Source: Halomonas sp. (GTDB taxonomy: Bacteria; Pseudomonadota; Gammaproteobacteria; Pseudomonadales; Halomonadaceae). From it: DNA of 64,000 bases. Position 1 is the first letter of the stretch, and each line of letters begins with the position of its first letter. The notes under the pieces are model-generated. The model saw only the letters and a program-made list of their open reading frames with translations. It was not told the DNA's origin and ran no database searches. Below are positions 15,527 to 24,670 of this stretch, piece by piece. A program made the position numbers and the translations under genes. The stretch is taken from positions 333,469 through 397,468 of the forward strand of contig NZ_JAGOBJ010000002.1 of the NCBI RefSeq assembly GCF_017983445.1, in the 5' to 3' direction.

Positions 15527-15620
15527 CGTCGGTTTGGCCCTGCCTTGTGATATGCCTGCTATGCGGCGGTTTAACACATTAGTTAAATAGCCCGCAGTTG
15601 AATTTACGGTATATCAACAC

Positions 15621-15649
15621 TGGTGGCGGCTGCCTCGCCTTCCTATAAT
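15621..15649 (+). promoter_or_regulatory. candidate promoter for mrcA
   Basis: A consensus -10 TATAAT lies at 15644-15649 in the pilM-mrcA divergent spacer, about 70 bp before the mrcA start. The -35 region 17 bases upstream (TGGTGG) is weak. No equally clear promoter is visible toward pilM. Confidence 0.4.
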
Positions 15650-15719
15650 GGCAGCCAATTGCGTGATACGGCCGTTTAGATGCCGATCCTATTCTCCTTT
15701 TCATGGGTGCCCTCTGTTC

Positions 15720-18248
15720 ATGACGTTTTTGCGAACCCTCATTCTGTCGCTGTTCTTTCTTATCGTGTCGTTAGTAGGGGCCTCTGCGCTCGCCGTGGTG
15801 GGCGCTGCTATCTATTTTTCGCCGGGCTTACCCGATGTTCGCCAACTGCAGAATTTCGAACTGCATTCGCCGCTACGCATTTACACCAACGACGGCAAGC
15901 TGATTGGCGAATTTGGTGAAGAGCGCCGGATGGTGGTGGATTTTGACGAAATACCGCAAAACATGGTCAATGCTCTGGTCGCCGCCGAGGATACGAATTA
16001 CTTCGACCATTCCGGGGTTGATCCCCGAGGGCTTGCCCGGGCAGCAGTTGAGCTTGCCCAAAGCGGCGGCTCCATTCAGTCAGGCGGTTCCACCATCACG
16101 ATGCAGGTCGCGCGTAACTACATGCTGACGCTGGATCAAACGTTTACCCGTAAAATCCGTGAAATTCTGCTTGCCCTACAGATGGAAAAGCTGCTCAGCA
16201 AGCAGGAAATCTTCGAACTTTACGTTAACAAAATTTTCTTAGGAAATCGAGCATACGGCATCGCGGCAGCCGCTGATACCTATTACGACAAACCGCTTTC
16301 CGAGCTTACTCTGGCTGAAACCGCCATGATTGCGGGTCTGCCCAAAGCACCTTCTGCGTTTAACCCGCTTGCCAACTCCGAGCGTTCACTGATTCGCCGC
16401 AACTGGATTCTGTTCCGCATGCGCGAACTGGGTTATATCGACGACACCACCTATCAATCAGCGGTACAGGACCCCGTGACCGCTCGCCGCCACTTTACTC
16501 AGACCGAAGTAGACGCTTCTTATGTGGCTGAAATGGCGCGCCAGTACGCGGTTGAGCGCTTTGGTGATACGGCCTATACCGGCGGTTACCGCATTTATAC
16601 GACGCTGGATAGCAGGCTACAGCCGTTTGCGCGTGATGCTCTGGCCAACGGCCTGCGCGAGTATGATTTACGCCACGGCTGGCGCGGTGCCGAGCAGCGC
16701 GATATCGCTCCGAGCCTGGTTGAAGCACAGGAACGCACCGCGACACAGGGCCTTGAGGAGGAGCTTTCCGAGTCGCCCGAGATTCGTCAGACCGCCCGTC
16801 AGGCTGCCGAACGTAGCCAAACGGAAATCGCCGGTGTTGAAGGCGACGTCAGTAACTGGCTGCAGGTACTAGAGCGCACCCCCAACTATGGCCTGCTGAA
16901 GCCGGCCATTGTGGTCAATAGCAGCGGTCGTGAAATGCAGGTATTGGCCCGCGGCGGTGAGCTGCACACCATTGGCTGGGACGGCTTAAGCTGGGCACGC
17001 GCCTATCAAAGCCCGCGTAGCCGCGGCGCTGAACCCAGCTCAGCGGATCAGATTGCCGTGCGCGGTGACCTGGTGCGTATTCTCGAAGCCCAAGATGGCA
17101 CGGTACGCCTTTCCCAGCGACCAGATGCAGAAGGCTCGATCGTTGCCCAGGACCCGCGTACCGGCGCTATTCTGGCCTTGCAGGGCGGGTTTGATTTCAA
17201 TGCCAGCAAGTTCAACCGTGCGATTCAGGCACAGCGTCAGTCAGGCTCCATCTTCAAGCCGTTTATTTATCTGGCGGCGCTGCAAGATGGTGAAATGAAC
17301 GCGGCAAGCGTAGTCAACGACGCACCGGTCGTGCTCGATGATGGCAGCAACTCGCTCTGGCGCCCGGTCAACTCCAGCCGTGATTTCCAAGGGCCAATGC
17401 GTTTACGCCCCGCGCTGGCGCGCTCGCGCAACCTAGTCACCATTCGCGTTTTACAAACCATGGGACTGGACCACACGATCGAATTCCTGAAAGGCTTTGG
17501 CTTCTCTCAGGATCGCTTACCCCACGGCCTTTCCCTGGCACTGGGCAGCGCAAGCCTGACCCCCATGGAAATGACCAACGCCTACTCTGTTCTTGCCAAT
17601 GGTGGCTTCCAGGTAGCCCCCTGGTTTATCGAGCGAGTTACCCGCAATGATGATCACGAACTTATTGATGAAGCCACACCCCAGGTTGCCTGCCCCAGTT
17701 GTGAAGAGGGTCAGGAAACCGTCGAAATTGATGGGCGTGAATACCCGGTTGCCAAGCGTGTTGCCGATGCGGCGGCCACCTATATTCTTCGCGATATGCT
17801 GCGTGACGTTATTACCTCAGGCACAGGTCGTGGTGCACTCAGCCTCAACCGTGAAGATATCGTGGGTAAAACGGGTACTACCAATAGCCAGCGTGATGCC
17901 TGGTTTGCCGGTTTTAACAGCGATTTGGTGACCACCGTTTGGGTAGGTAAAGACAGCAACGAAACTATTGCGGAATACGGTGCAAATGCAGCGCTACCTA
18001 TTTGGACGGACTTTATGGGCAAAGCGCTGGAAGGCACCCCAAGCGCCGTACCGGAGCGCCCCTCTACTGTTGTGACTGCCCGCGTAGATCCCAACACAGG
18101 TCGTCGTTTACATGAAGACCAGCCGGGAGGCATTAGCGAGTTCTTCCATCAGGATCACTTGCCCGACTACCAGTCGCGCGGCATCAGCCGCGAGCTGGAA
18201 GAAGCCAGCGGTTCGCAAGGCTCCGGTACCGCAGAATCGATCTTCTAA
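15720..18248 (+). CDS. mrcA: penicillin-binding protein 1A (bifunctional peptidoglycan synthase)
   Basis: This class A PBP of about 842 residues polymerises and cross-links peptidoglycan in the periplasm. After one N-terminal transmembrane helix (residues about 5-30) comes the GT51 glycosyltransferase with AAEDTNYFDHSGVD, GGSTITMQVARN and the EIFELYVNKIFLGNRAYG segment. An OB-like insert follows. The transpeptidase has SGSIFKP (SxxK), SRN (SxN) and GKTGTT (KTG). The ATG at 15720 removes 24 spurious residues before the membrane anchor. The position divergent from pilMNOPQ matches ponA in Pseudomonas, so ponA is an equivalent name. Confidence 0.94.
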   Translation: MTFLRTLILSLFFLIVSLVGASALAVVGAAIYFSPGLPDVRQLQNFELHSPLRIYTNDGKLIGEFGEERRMVVDFDEIPQNMVNALVAAEDTNYFDHSGVDPRGLARAAVELAQSGGSIQSGGSTITMQVARNYMLTLDQTFTRKIREILLALQMEKLLSKQEIFELYVNKIFLGNRAYGIAAAADTYYDKPLSELTLAETAMIAGLPKAPSAFNPLANSERSLIRRNWILFRMRELGYIDDTTYQSAVQDPVTARRHFTQTEVDASYVAEMARQYAVERFGDTAYTGGYRIYTTLDSRLQPFARDALANGLREYDLRHGWRGAEQRDIAPSLVEAQERTATQGLEEELSESPEIRQTARQAAERSQTEIAGVEGDVSNWLQVLERTPNYGLLKPAIVVNSSGREMQVLARGGELHTIGWDGLSWARAYQSPRSRGAEPSSADQIAVRGDLVRILEAQDGTVRLSQRPDAEGSIVAQDPRTGAILALQGGFDFNASKFNRAIQAQRQSGSIFKPFIYLAALQDGEMNAASVVNDAPVVLDDGSNSLWRPVNSSRDFQGPMRLRPALARSRNLVTIRVLQTMGLDHTIEFLKGFGFSQDRLPHGLSLALGSASLTPMEMTNAYSVLANGGFQVAPWFIERVTRNDDHELIDEATPQVACPSCEEGQETVEIDGREYPVAKRVADAAATYILRDMLRDVITSGTGRGALSLNREDIVGKTGTTNSQRDAWFAGFNSDLVTTVWVGKDSNETIAEYGANAALPIWTDFMGKALEGTPSAVPERPSTVVTARVDPNTGRRLHEDQPGGISEFFHQDHLPDYQSRGISRELEEASGSQGSGTAESIF

Positions 18249-18286
18249 GCAATGTTTAGAGTTACGTAACAACTAGCAAGAAACGC

Positions 18287-18322
18287 AAAAGCCCGGAAAA
18301 CTGATGGTCTCCGGGCTTTTTT
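18287..18322 (+). terminator. terminator after mrcA (bidirectional)
   Basis: The stem aaaagcccgga/tccgggctttt, with a 12-base loop, is followed by T residues and preceded by A residues. It can serve mrcA on the plus strand and the convergent yciI-like gene on the minus strand. Confidence 0.85.
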
Positions 18323-18338
18323 AGTAAATAAAATAGAC

Positions 18339-18635
18339 TCAGACGGTAGGATCGAAAAACTTCACTTCGCGAATATCAATATGCTCCCAAACTTTTTGAG
18401 TCACATAAGGCTCCTGCTCAAGCCAAGCCTGTAAGGCATCCCGGTTGATAAACTGAAAGTGCGCATTTGAACCAATCATCTTGCCGTCATCGCTCAACAC
18501 CACTCCGCCACTGATAAAACTACCTTGCTGATAGAGTCTGCGCAGCCCATCCAGATGGTTTTGTCGGCACGCTATACGACGATCTAAAGCGCCCTCATCG
18601 GTGTAGTCATAAGCCACTACGGCATATTGCTTCAT
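18339..18635 (-). CDS. YciI-family protein
   Basis: This is a 98-residue small cytoplasmic protein of the YciI/dimeric alpha-beta-barrel family. Typical features are the N-terminal strand MKQYAVVAYDYTDE, HLDGLRRLYQQGSFISGGVVL, and a C-terminal segment with VWEHIDIREVKFF. Members often bind small molecules or act as minor enzymes, but the function of most is unknown. The gene stands alone between convergent mrcA and the TRAP permease gene. Confidence 0.8.
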   Translation of the reverse strand: MKQYAVVAYDYTDEGALDRRIACRQNHLDGLRRLYQQGSFISGGVVLSDDGKMIGSNAHFQFINRDALQAWLEQEPYVTQKVWEHIDIREVKFFDPTV

Positions 18636-18723
18636 AACCAGCTCCTATGGGTGCCTGTCAGGCAATACTCACAGGCCGGCTTTATTGCTCGACCCATGAG
18701 CACTGCTTTAAACACTATCGTTA

Positions 18724-20742
18724 TTAGTAAGCAACAGGCGCAGCTGGCGCTTCACGCTTGCTGGCTCTCCAGTTAAGACCAATGGCCACCACCATCACCA
18801 CAACGCCAATCACTTCGGTCACTAGGCTCGGGTAGAACACACCAAAGATAGCCCCGCTGATCGCCAAGCGTGGTAGCCACGACATGCGGGTAAACAGATA
18901 TCCCTCGAGTGCTGCGGCAAAGGCACACAGCGCCAGAAGGGCAATCACCGCGTTCCAGGCAACGACCAACACCGGCCCACCAAGAATAATCTCAGGATTG
19001 AAGACCATAAATAGCGGAATAAGATAAAGCCCTTTGGCGAATTTCCAAGCCTGGAAGCTGGTCTCCATAGGCTTACTACCCGCGATGGCGGCCCCAGCAA
19101 ACCCCGCCAGGGCAATGGGCGGCGTCACGTTAGAATCCTGGGAGTACCAGAACACCACCAAGTGAGCAATGAGTAGCGGCACACCAAACTCAGACGTTAG
19201 TGCCGGGCCTACCAGGACAATTAGGACGATGTAACTTGCGGTGACCGGAAGCCCCATCCCCAGGACCAGGCTAGCCAATAGAACCATGACCAGCGCCAGC
19301 ACCAGGTTACCGCCAGAGAACGCCAGCATCATCGAAGAAAATTTGAGGCCCAGACCGGTTAATCCGACAACGCCGACGATAATACCCGCCACCGCACAGG
19401 CCATGGAGACAGCTACAGCATTACGCGCCCCCAGTTCAAGCCCTTCCACCAGTTTGGCTAGCCCCGCCCAGATAACATCCTTGGTTCGACTGATAGTTAC
19501 CGGCTGGCCCTGCTGGGGGGCCACAAAGAAGTACCATAACGCGTAGCGTAAAAAGGCCACGGCAATCATGGTAATCACCGCGTAATAGCCGACGCGCATG
19601 GGAGACAGGCTCATTACAAGTAGCCATACTAGTACGACCAGCGGCAACAGGAAATGCCAGCCATCTTTCATGACCTGCCGCATTTGCGGCAGCTCGCTCC
19701 GTGGCACGCCCTGCATACCCTGCTTAAGGGCAATAATATGTACAAACAGATAAACCGTTGCGAAGTACATAATGGCCGGCAGGATACTGACCTTGACGAT
19801 ATCCAGGTACGGCGTATTGGTATATTCCGCAATCAAAAAGGCACCGGCGCCCATTAACGGAGGCATGATTTGCCCACCGGTTGAAGCGGCAGCCTCAATA
19901 CCGCCCGCCTGCTTGGGCTGGTAGCCCAGCTTTTTCATCAGCGGAATAGTAAAGGCACCGGTCGTCACTACGTTGGCAATCGCGCTGCCTGAGATAGAGC
20001 CCATTCCCGCCGAGGCAAGCACAGCAGCTTTGGCCGGTCCACCGCGCTGGCGGCCGGTCGCAGCGTAGGCCATATCGATAAAGAATTTTCCCGCGCCGGT
20101 GCTTTCCAGAAAGGCGCCAAAAAGCACAAAGATAAAGATATAAGTAGCCGCCACGCCTAGCGGCAGGCCGAAGATCCCTTCCTGGCCCAGATAGAGCTGC
20201 CCGGCGACACGGTCGAGCGTATAGCCGCGGTGATTCAAGATGCCAGGCAGCCACTCGCCAAGCCAGGGCAACTCACCGCGCGGCCCGGCAAACGCATACA
20301 CAATGGCCAGCAGGCCGATAATGGTCATTCCAAAGCCTACCGCGCGGCGGCTGGCTTCCAGCACCGTGACCGTGGCGATACAGGCAACCAGAATATCAGT
20401 ATCACTCCAGAACCCGGCGCGGCTCACAATTTCATCCAAAAAGAGCACCAGGTAACCACCGGTAATCAGCGCACCGGCAAAAAAGATAAGGTCAATTCCC
20501 CAGCCAACCACACCGCGCTTACGCGATGGCCCAAAGGCGGGAAACATTAAAAACGCCAGCAGCATGATTAGCGCAAGGTGAATACCGCGCTGATAAAACA
20601 GCCCCAACGGCTGAATGCCAGCAGAGTAGAGTTGGAACAGGGAAAGTCCGACCGCCACGATGGTGATAAGCCACAGCACCACGCGCGGTTGAATCGCATT
20701 ACCGCCCGGCATCAATACCGGCGGTGGATTGGATTCGTTCAT
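18724..20742 (-). CDS. TRAP transporter permease, fused small and large subunits (TAXI type)
   Basis: The 672-residue polytopic membrane protein fuses the DctQ-like (4 helix) and DctM-like (12 helix) subunits. The DctM part includes GSISGSAIANVVTTGAFTIP and GLGLPVT-type repeats (VLGMGLPVTASYIVL). Fused permeases of this form work with TAXI-family binding proteins, and such a gene lies two genes upstream. TRAP systems use the sodium gradient, which fits a halophile. The substrate is not shown by the sequence. The neighbouring glutarate genes make a dicarboxylate plausible. Confidence 0.92.
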   Translation of the reverse strand: MNESNPPPVLMPGGNAIQPRVVLWLITIVAVGLSLFQLYSAGIQPLGLFYQRGIHLALIMLLAFLMFPAFGPSRKRGVVGWGIDLIFFAGALITGGYLVLFLDEIVSRAGFWSDTDILVACIATVTVLEASRRAVGFGMTIIGLLAIVYAFAGPRGELPWLGEWLPGILNHRGYTLDRVAGQLYLGQEGIFGLPLGVAATYIFIFVLFGAFLESTGAGKFFIDMAYAATGRQRGGPAKAAVLASAGMGSISGSAIANVVTTGAFTIPLMKKLGYQPKQAGGIEAAASTGGQIMPPLMGAGAFLIAEYTNTPYLDIVKVSILPAIMYFATVYLFVHIIALKQGMQGVPRSELPQMRQVMKDGWHFLLPLVVLVWLLVMSLSPMRVGYYAVITMIAVAFLRYALWYFFVAPQQGQPVTISRTKDVIWAGLAKLVEGLELGARNAVAVSMACAVAGIIVGVVGLTGLGLKFSSMMLAFSGGNLVLALVMVLLASLVLGMGLPVTASYIVLIVLVGPALTSEFGVPLLIAHLVVFWYSQDSNVTPPIALAGFAGAAIAGSKPMETSFQAWKFAKGLYLIPLFMVFNPEIILGGPVLVVAWNAVIALLALCAFAAALEGYLFTRMSWLPRLAISGAIFGVFYPSLVTEVIGVVVMVVAIGLNWRASKREAPAAPVAY

Positions 20743-20825
20743 GAAGTCCTCGGAAATGTTGTCTAGCTTGTTTTTACTGAGTCAGCTTTTTGACTGCTCA
20801 GATTTTATTGAATCAGCTTTCTTGT

Positions 20826-21332
20826 TCAGGGAAGCCTTGATTCAACCATTTGGATCGTAACGCGCTGCCCGGCCGCCTGCTCACTTAAACTGATAGCCGG
20901 GTGCTCGCCGTCAGGCCACACCACCTGATGATTGACCGCTTTTGAACCTACCCGAAGCACATAGCGGTTGTTGGCAACCGGCTCATCAATGGCGTTGATC
21001 CAATACCCACCTTGGCCGTCGGACACCTGCTCTCCACGCCCGAATATATGCCCTAGCCCTGCGGCAAAATCAGGCTGGTGGCTGCGCTCCAACTGCATCA
21101 CGCCTGCCACGTTGCGGTAGCAGTCCAGCACCGTGAACTTCTCAACGGAATGATTCCATTGAATGCACCAGCGCGCCCCGGCGGGCGCCACTTCGTCTAC
21201 TAACGCCTCACCCTGTTCAGTCACCACTGCTAACCGTGTAGACGCAGTCGCCGGAGCGGGGGAAGCCCCTGCTCCGGCGAACGGCAAGCATATGAACAAG
21301 AGCGCCATCAGTCGTCGTTGTTGCCGCTGCAT
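20826..21332 (-). CDS. DUF1850 protein associated with TAXI-TRAP transporter
   Basis: This exported protein of about 168 residues has a signal peptide (LMALLFICLPFAGAGA) and the DUF1850 pattern WCIQWNHSVEKFTVLDCYR, with the W-HSVE core. DUF1850 genes are commonly found between TAXI binding-protein and fused permease genes, as here; their role in transport is not settled. The ATG at 21332 is preceded by AAAGGG. An upstream TTG at 21362 is less likely. Confidence 0.85.
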   Translation of the reverse strand: MQRQQRRLMALLFICLPFAGAGASPAPATASTRLAVVTEQGEALVDEVAPAGARWCIQWNHSVEKFTVLDCYRNVAGVMQLERSHQPDFAAGLGHIFGRGEQVSDGQGGYWINAIDEPVANNRYVLRVGSKAVNHQVVWPDGEHPAISLSEQAAGQRVTIQMVESRLP

Positions 21333-21399
21333 GGCGAAATGCCCTTTATTAGCTATTTTCAAAACAGCTACTAATCAAAGCAGCTGCATAGGCCATCGG

Positions 21400-22359
21400 T
21401 TAAGGACGAAGACGGTCCGGAATCTCGACACCGGTTTCTTCAAAATAGCGAATAGCGCCCGGGTGCAGCGGCACTGGCGTTGACTGCATGGTGAATTCAA
21501 CCGTGGTGTCGTTGGCTGCCGGGTGTACGGCAATCAGCTCATCGGTATGTTCAAACAGCAGTTGGGTCAGCTGATAGGCAAGCTCTTCATCCATATCGGC
21601 ATTGACGACCAGTACGTTGGGGATGCCAATGGTTTGAACCGCTTCGTCCATGCCGTCATACATGCCCGCCGCCAGTTCGTAAGGAGCAAAAACCGCTTCC
21701 TCTTCCTGAGCATTGGCAATTTCTTCATCAGATAGCCCGATCAGGCGAATATCGCGCGTGGCCGCCAAGTTGAGAATCGAGCTGGTGGGCGGTCCAACGC
21801 TCCAGAAGCCGGCATCGATATCGCCATCGCGAATGGCATCGGCGGTTTCGTTAAAATTGAGGCGCTGAGGGGTGAAATCTTCGTAGCTGATGCCGTTGGC
21901 TTCCAGCACGGCGCGGGCATTGAGCTCGGTACCGCTACCTGGCGCGCCGACAGAAACCCGCTTACCCGCCAGATCGCTGATACTTTGAATATCGGACTCG
22001 GCGAGTGTGACAAGCTGCACCGCATTGGGATAGATAGAGGCCAGGGCGCGCGTATTTTCTACTTGGCGTCCCTCAAAATCACCGGTACCGGTATAGGCCT
22101 GATACACCGTATCGGCGAGTGCGGTGGCAAGGTCAGCATCGCCACGCATGATCAAACCCATGTTTTCGACCGATGCGCCGGTAACTTCCGCGGTCGCCTG
22201 GGCGCCTTCGATATGGTTATTAATCATTTCCGCAAGGCCACCACCGATGGGGTAATAAACACCACCCGTGCCGCCCGTTGCTATTGAAAGTTGTTGAGCA
22301 CTGGCCGGTAAAGCGACGGCTAACATGGATGCTGCGGCTGCATATTTTAATGTTTTCAT
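21400..22359 (-). CDS. TAXI-family TRAP transporter solute-binding protein
   Basis: This periplasmic receptor of about 319 residues delivers substrate to the fused permease. The signal peptide (MKTLKYAAAASMLAVALPASA) is followed by LSIATGGTGGVYYPIGGGLAE, the strongly conserved start of TAXI proteins. VSVGAPGSGTELNARAVLEANG and FWSVGPPTSSI are further family segments. A GGAGG site upstream supports the ATG at 22359, so the 27 residues before it are not part of the protein. The three transporter genes run in the order receptor, DUF1850, permease. Confidence 0.93.
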   Translation of the reverse strand: MKTLKYAAAASMLAVALPASAQQLSIATGGTGGVYYPIGGGLAEMINNHIEGAQATAEVTGASVENMGLIMRGDADLATALADTVYQAYTGTGDFEGRQVENTRALASIYPNAVQLVTLAESDIQSISDLAGKRVSVGAPGSGTELNARAVLEANGISYEDFTPQRLNFNETADAIRDGDIDAGFWSVGPPTSSILNLAATRDIRLIGLSDEEIANAQEEEAVFAPYELAAGMYDGMDEAVQTIGIPNVLVVNADMDEELAYQLTQLLFEHTDELIAVHPAANDTTVEFTMQSTPVPLHPGAIRYFEETGVEIPDRLRP

Positions 22360-22482
22360 GCGTATTGCCTCCGTCCTGCTTGGACTTATAGGTATGGTTT
22401 TGACGATAAGGAGGTGTGGAGCCTTCCGCCCCTGTTCCATCAGAAGCGGTAGAGTGACGTTATCACGGCTTGTATATTGATG

Positions 22483-23679
22483 TTAATGGGACAATAGTGC
22501 CACGACCTGCTGGGTAATATGCGCCCCAATAGGCAGCGCCGAGGTGGCAGCCGGTGAAGGCGCATTGCCGACGTTCACCGTACGACGCGTATTCACGAAC
22601 ACAAAGTCATCTACCAGCTTGCCCGCTTTCGAAACTGCCTGCGCGCGAACACCCGCCGGGTAAGGTTTAAGATCCTCGAGAGTCAATTGCGGGCAGTATT
22701 TACGTACAAGCTCCAGGTAGCCGCGCTTGTAAAACGAGTTTTTCATCTCACCAAGTCCGGGCTTCAGGTGCCTGCCCAGCACTTTTAAAATGCCCGGGTG
22801 AGTAAACATCTGCCCCATATCACGCAGCGACATATCCTGCTTGCGATAGCCTTCGCGCTTGAGCGCCAGCACCGCATTGGGACCCACCGTTACGCTGCCG
22901 TCGATCATACGGGTCAGGTGTACGCCTAAAAACGGCATGGCGGGGTCAGGAATGGGGTAAATCAGATGGTTGACGATGTGATTATGCTTCTCGGGCAGCA
23001 GATAGTATTCGCCTCGAAACGGGCAGATGGTAAAGCCAGGATCCTGGCCCAGCATGCGAATCACCCGGTCGGCCATTAACCCGGCACAGGTCACCAGGTA
23101 ACGGCTTGAAAAAGTATCCTCAGCGGTAGTCACCACCACCTCGGTACGCCGTTCTTCTAGCCCCTTCACCTCAACCCCATACTGGATTTTGCCACCCAGA
23201 CGCTCGAACTCCGCCGCCATGGCACGGGTAACCTGGGCGTAGTTTACGATGCCGCTTGAAGGCACAAAAATTCCCGCTTCCCCGCGGATGTTCGGCTCGC
23301 GCTCTTTGAGTGCCTCAGCGCTTAACCATTCACGCTCAAGCCCATTGGCCGCCGTGCGCTCCCAAAGCGACTGCATACGCTGGGTTTCCAGAGCGTTGGT
23401 GGCCACCAAAAGCTTGCCACAGATGGCGTAATCGACTCCATGCTGATCGCAAAACTCGCGGGTAGCGCGATTTCCCTCAAGGCAGAATTTGGCCTTCAAG
23501 CTCCCTGGCGTGTAATACACCCCGGCATGAATAACGCCGCTGTTATGGCCGGTTTGATGCTGCGCAGGGCCGCTCTCCTTTTCGAGCACAAGCAGGCGCT
23601 TGTCGGGGTACGTCTGCTGAAGCTGCATGGCGGTCGACATGCCCAGAATTCCCCCGCCAATAATGATGAAATCCCACAT
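22483..23679 (-). CDS. lhgO: L-2-hydroxyglutarate oxidase
   Basis: This 398-residue FAD enzyme oxidises L-2-hydroxyglutarate to 2-oxoglutarate and passes electrons to the quinone pool. The N-terminus has the FAD fold DFIIIGGGILGMSTAMQLQQ. HQTGHNSGVIHAGVYYTPGS is the typical LhgO/YgaF segment, and the C-terminal part has AGVRAQAVSKAGKLVDDFVF. AGGA lies about 9 bases before the ATG at 23679. LhgO normally works after the glutarate hydroxylase CsiD/GlaH, but no csiD is seen in the window. The gene is divergent from a GntR regulator. Confidence 0.93.
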   Translation of the reverse strand: MWDFIIIGGGILGMSTAMQLQQTYPDKRLLVLEKESGPAQHQTGHNSGVIHAGVYYTPGSLKAKFCLEGNRATREFCDQHGVDYAICGKLLVATNALETQRMQSLWERTAANGLEREWLSAEALKEREPNIRGEAGIFVPSSGIVNYAQVTRAMAAEFERLGGKIQYGVEVKGLEERRTEVVVTTAEDTFSSRYLVTCAGLMADRVIRMLGQDPGFTICPFRGEYYLLPEKHNHIVNHLIYPIPDPAMPFLGVHLTRMIDGSVTVGPNAVLALKREGYRKQDMSLRDMGQMFTHPGILKVLGRHLKPGLGEMKNSFYKRGYLELVRKYCPQLTLEDLKPYPAGVRAQAVSKAGKLVDDFVFVNTRRTVNVGNAPSPAATSALPIGAHITQQVVALLSH

Positions 23680-23781
23680 TAATAACGCTTCCTGTGCCAA
23701 ATTGTTAAAATTTATTGAGAATAGCCGTTATTCTTCTACTTTCACTTATTTGCGACAAGATCACCAGGGAGACGCGTGGTT

Positions 23782-24495
23782 ATGAAGAATGCTATGGAGA
23801 CTGCCATGGAGCCAGATGCACCGCGTCAGAACTTAGCGATTAGCGCTTATCGCACGCTCAAGCACGATATTATCCGTGGCCGCTACGCGCCTAAAGAAAA
23901 GCTTTTGATGAGCCGCCTGAAAGAGTGCTACGGAGTAAGCACAGGGCCGCTACGCGAAGCCCTTTCCCAGCTGGTCGCCGACCGGCTGGTGGTGGCGATT
24001 AGCCAGCGCGGTTATCGCGTAGCCCCGATGTCGCTTGCCGAACTCAACGATATTTATGATGCCCGCGCCCAGTTGGAAGGCCTGATTCTACGTTTAGCCA
24101 TCGAGCGGGGTGACGACGACTGGGAAGCGTCGGTGCTGGCCACGGCTCACCGGCTTGCCAAGGTGACCGATATTAGCTCCCCCGATGAGCTGCTGGATGG
24201 TTGGGACTTGCGTCACAAAGCCTTTCATACCGCCATCGCGAGCGGCTGCAACTCCCCTCACCTGCTGCAGATGCGCAACACGCTGTTTGATCAAGTTGAG
24301 CGCTATCGTCATTTGTGGCTTCAGGAAACCGTCATGTCGCCAGCCGCGCTTGAGCAAAAGCGTCAAGAGCACACCGCGCTGGTCGACGTAATTCTAGCGC
24401 GGGATGCCGAAAAGGCCGCGATCCTGATGCGCGATCATCTGATGACGCCTGTTCCTGTCATTACTCGAGTGCTTCAAGATAGAGGAATCAACTAA
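23782..24495 (+). CDS. GntR-family (FCD domain) transcriptional regulator
   Basis: This regulator of about 237 residues has an N-terminal winged helix (about 20-85, with LMSRLKECYGVSTGPLREALSQL and SQRGYRVAPMS) and a C-terminal FCD ligand-binding domain (DARAQLEGLILRLAIERGD; later histidines in RHKAFHTAI and RDHL). CsiR/GcdR-like members respond to glutarate or related acids. It lies between lhgO (divergent) and gcdH (same strand), so it most likely controls both; that role is inferred from context. The ATG at 23782 has GGAGA about 9 bases upstream; several further in-frame ATGs exist. Confidence 0.9.
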   Translation: MKNAMETAMEPDAPRQNLAISAYRTLKHDIIRGRYAPKEKLLMSRLKECYGVSTGPLREALSQLVADRLVVAISQRGYRVAPMSLAELNDIYDARAQLEGLILRLAIERGDDDWEASVLATAHRLAKVTDISSPDELLDGWDLRHKAFHTAIASGCNSPHLLQMRNTLFDQVERYRHLWLQETVMSPAALEQKRQEHTALVDVILARDAEKAAILMRDHLMTPVPVITRVLQDRGIN

Positions 24496-24497
24496 AT

Positions 24498-24582
24498 TCT
24501 GCATTTTAAAAAAATGTAGATATTTTTAAATAACGGCGATACATTGGCTCTATTCACACAGCTGTACATTACTACACAGCTG
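24498..24582 (+). promoter_or_regulatory. candidate operators upstream of gcdH
   Basis: The 175-bp spacer between gntR and gcdH contains a 23-bp near-perfect palindrome at 24498-24520 (tctgcatttt, aaa, aaaatgtaga; 9 of 10 pairs) just after the gntR stop. Two direct copies of acacagctg follow at 24556-24564 and 24574-24582, 18 bp apart. Either could bind the FCD regulator. The palindrome might instead be a weak terminator, though no long T tract follows it. Confidence 0.4.
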
Positions 24583-24670
24583 GCCGATAGATCGTCGTGG
24601 GCGCCTGGATGTGTCTACGCGAAATGCTTTCCTCAAGAATTCTTTTTAAGAACCGTTTAGGAGCTTCGTA

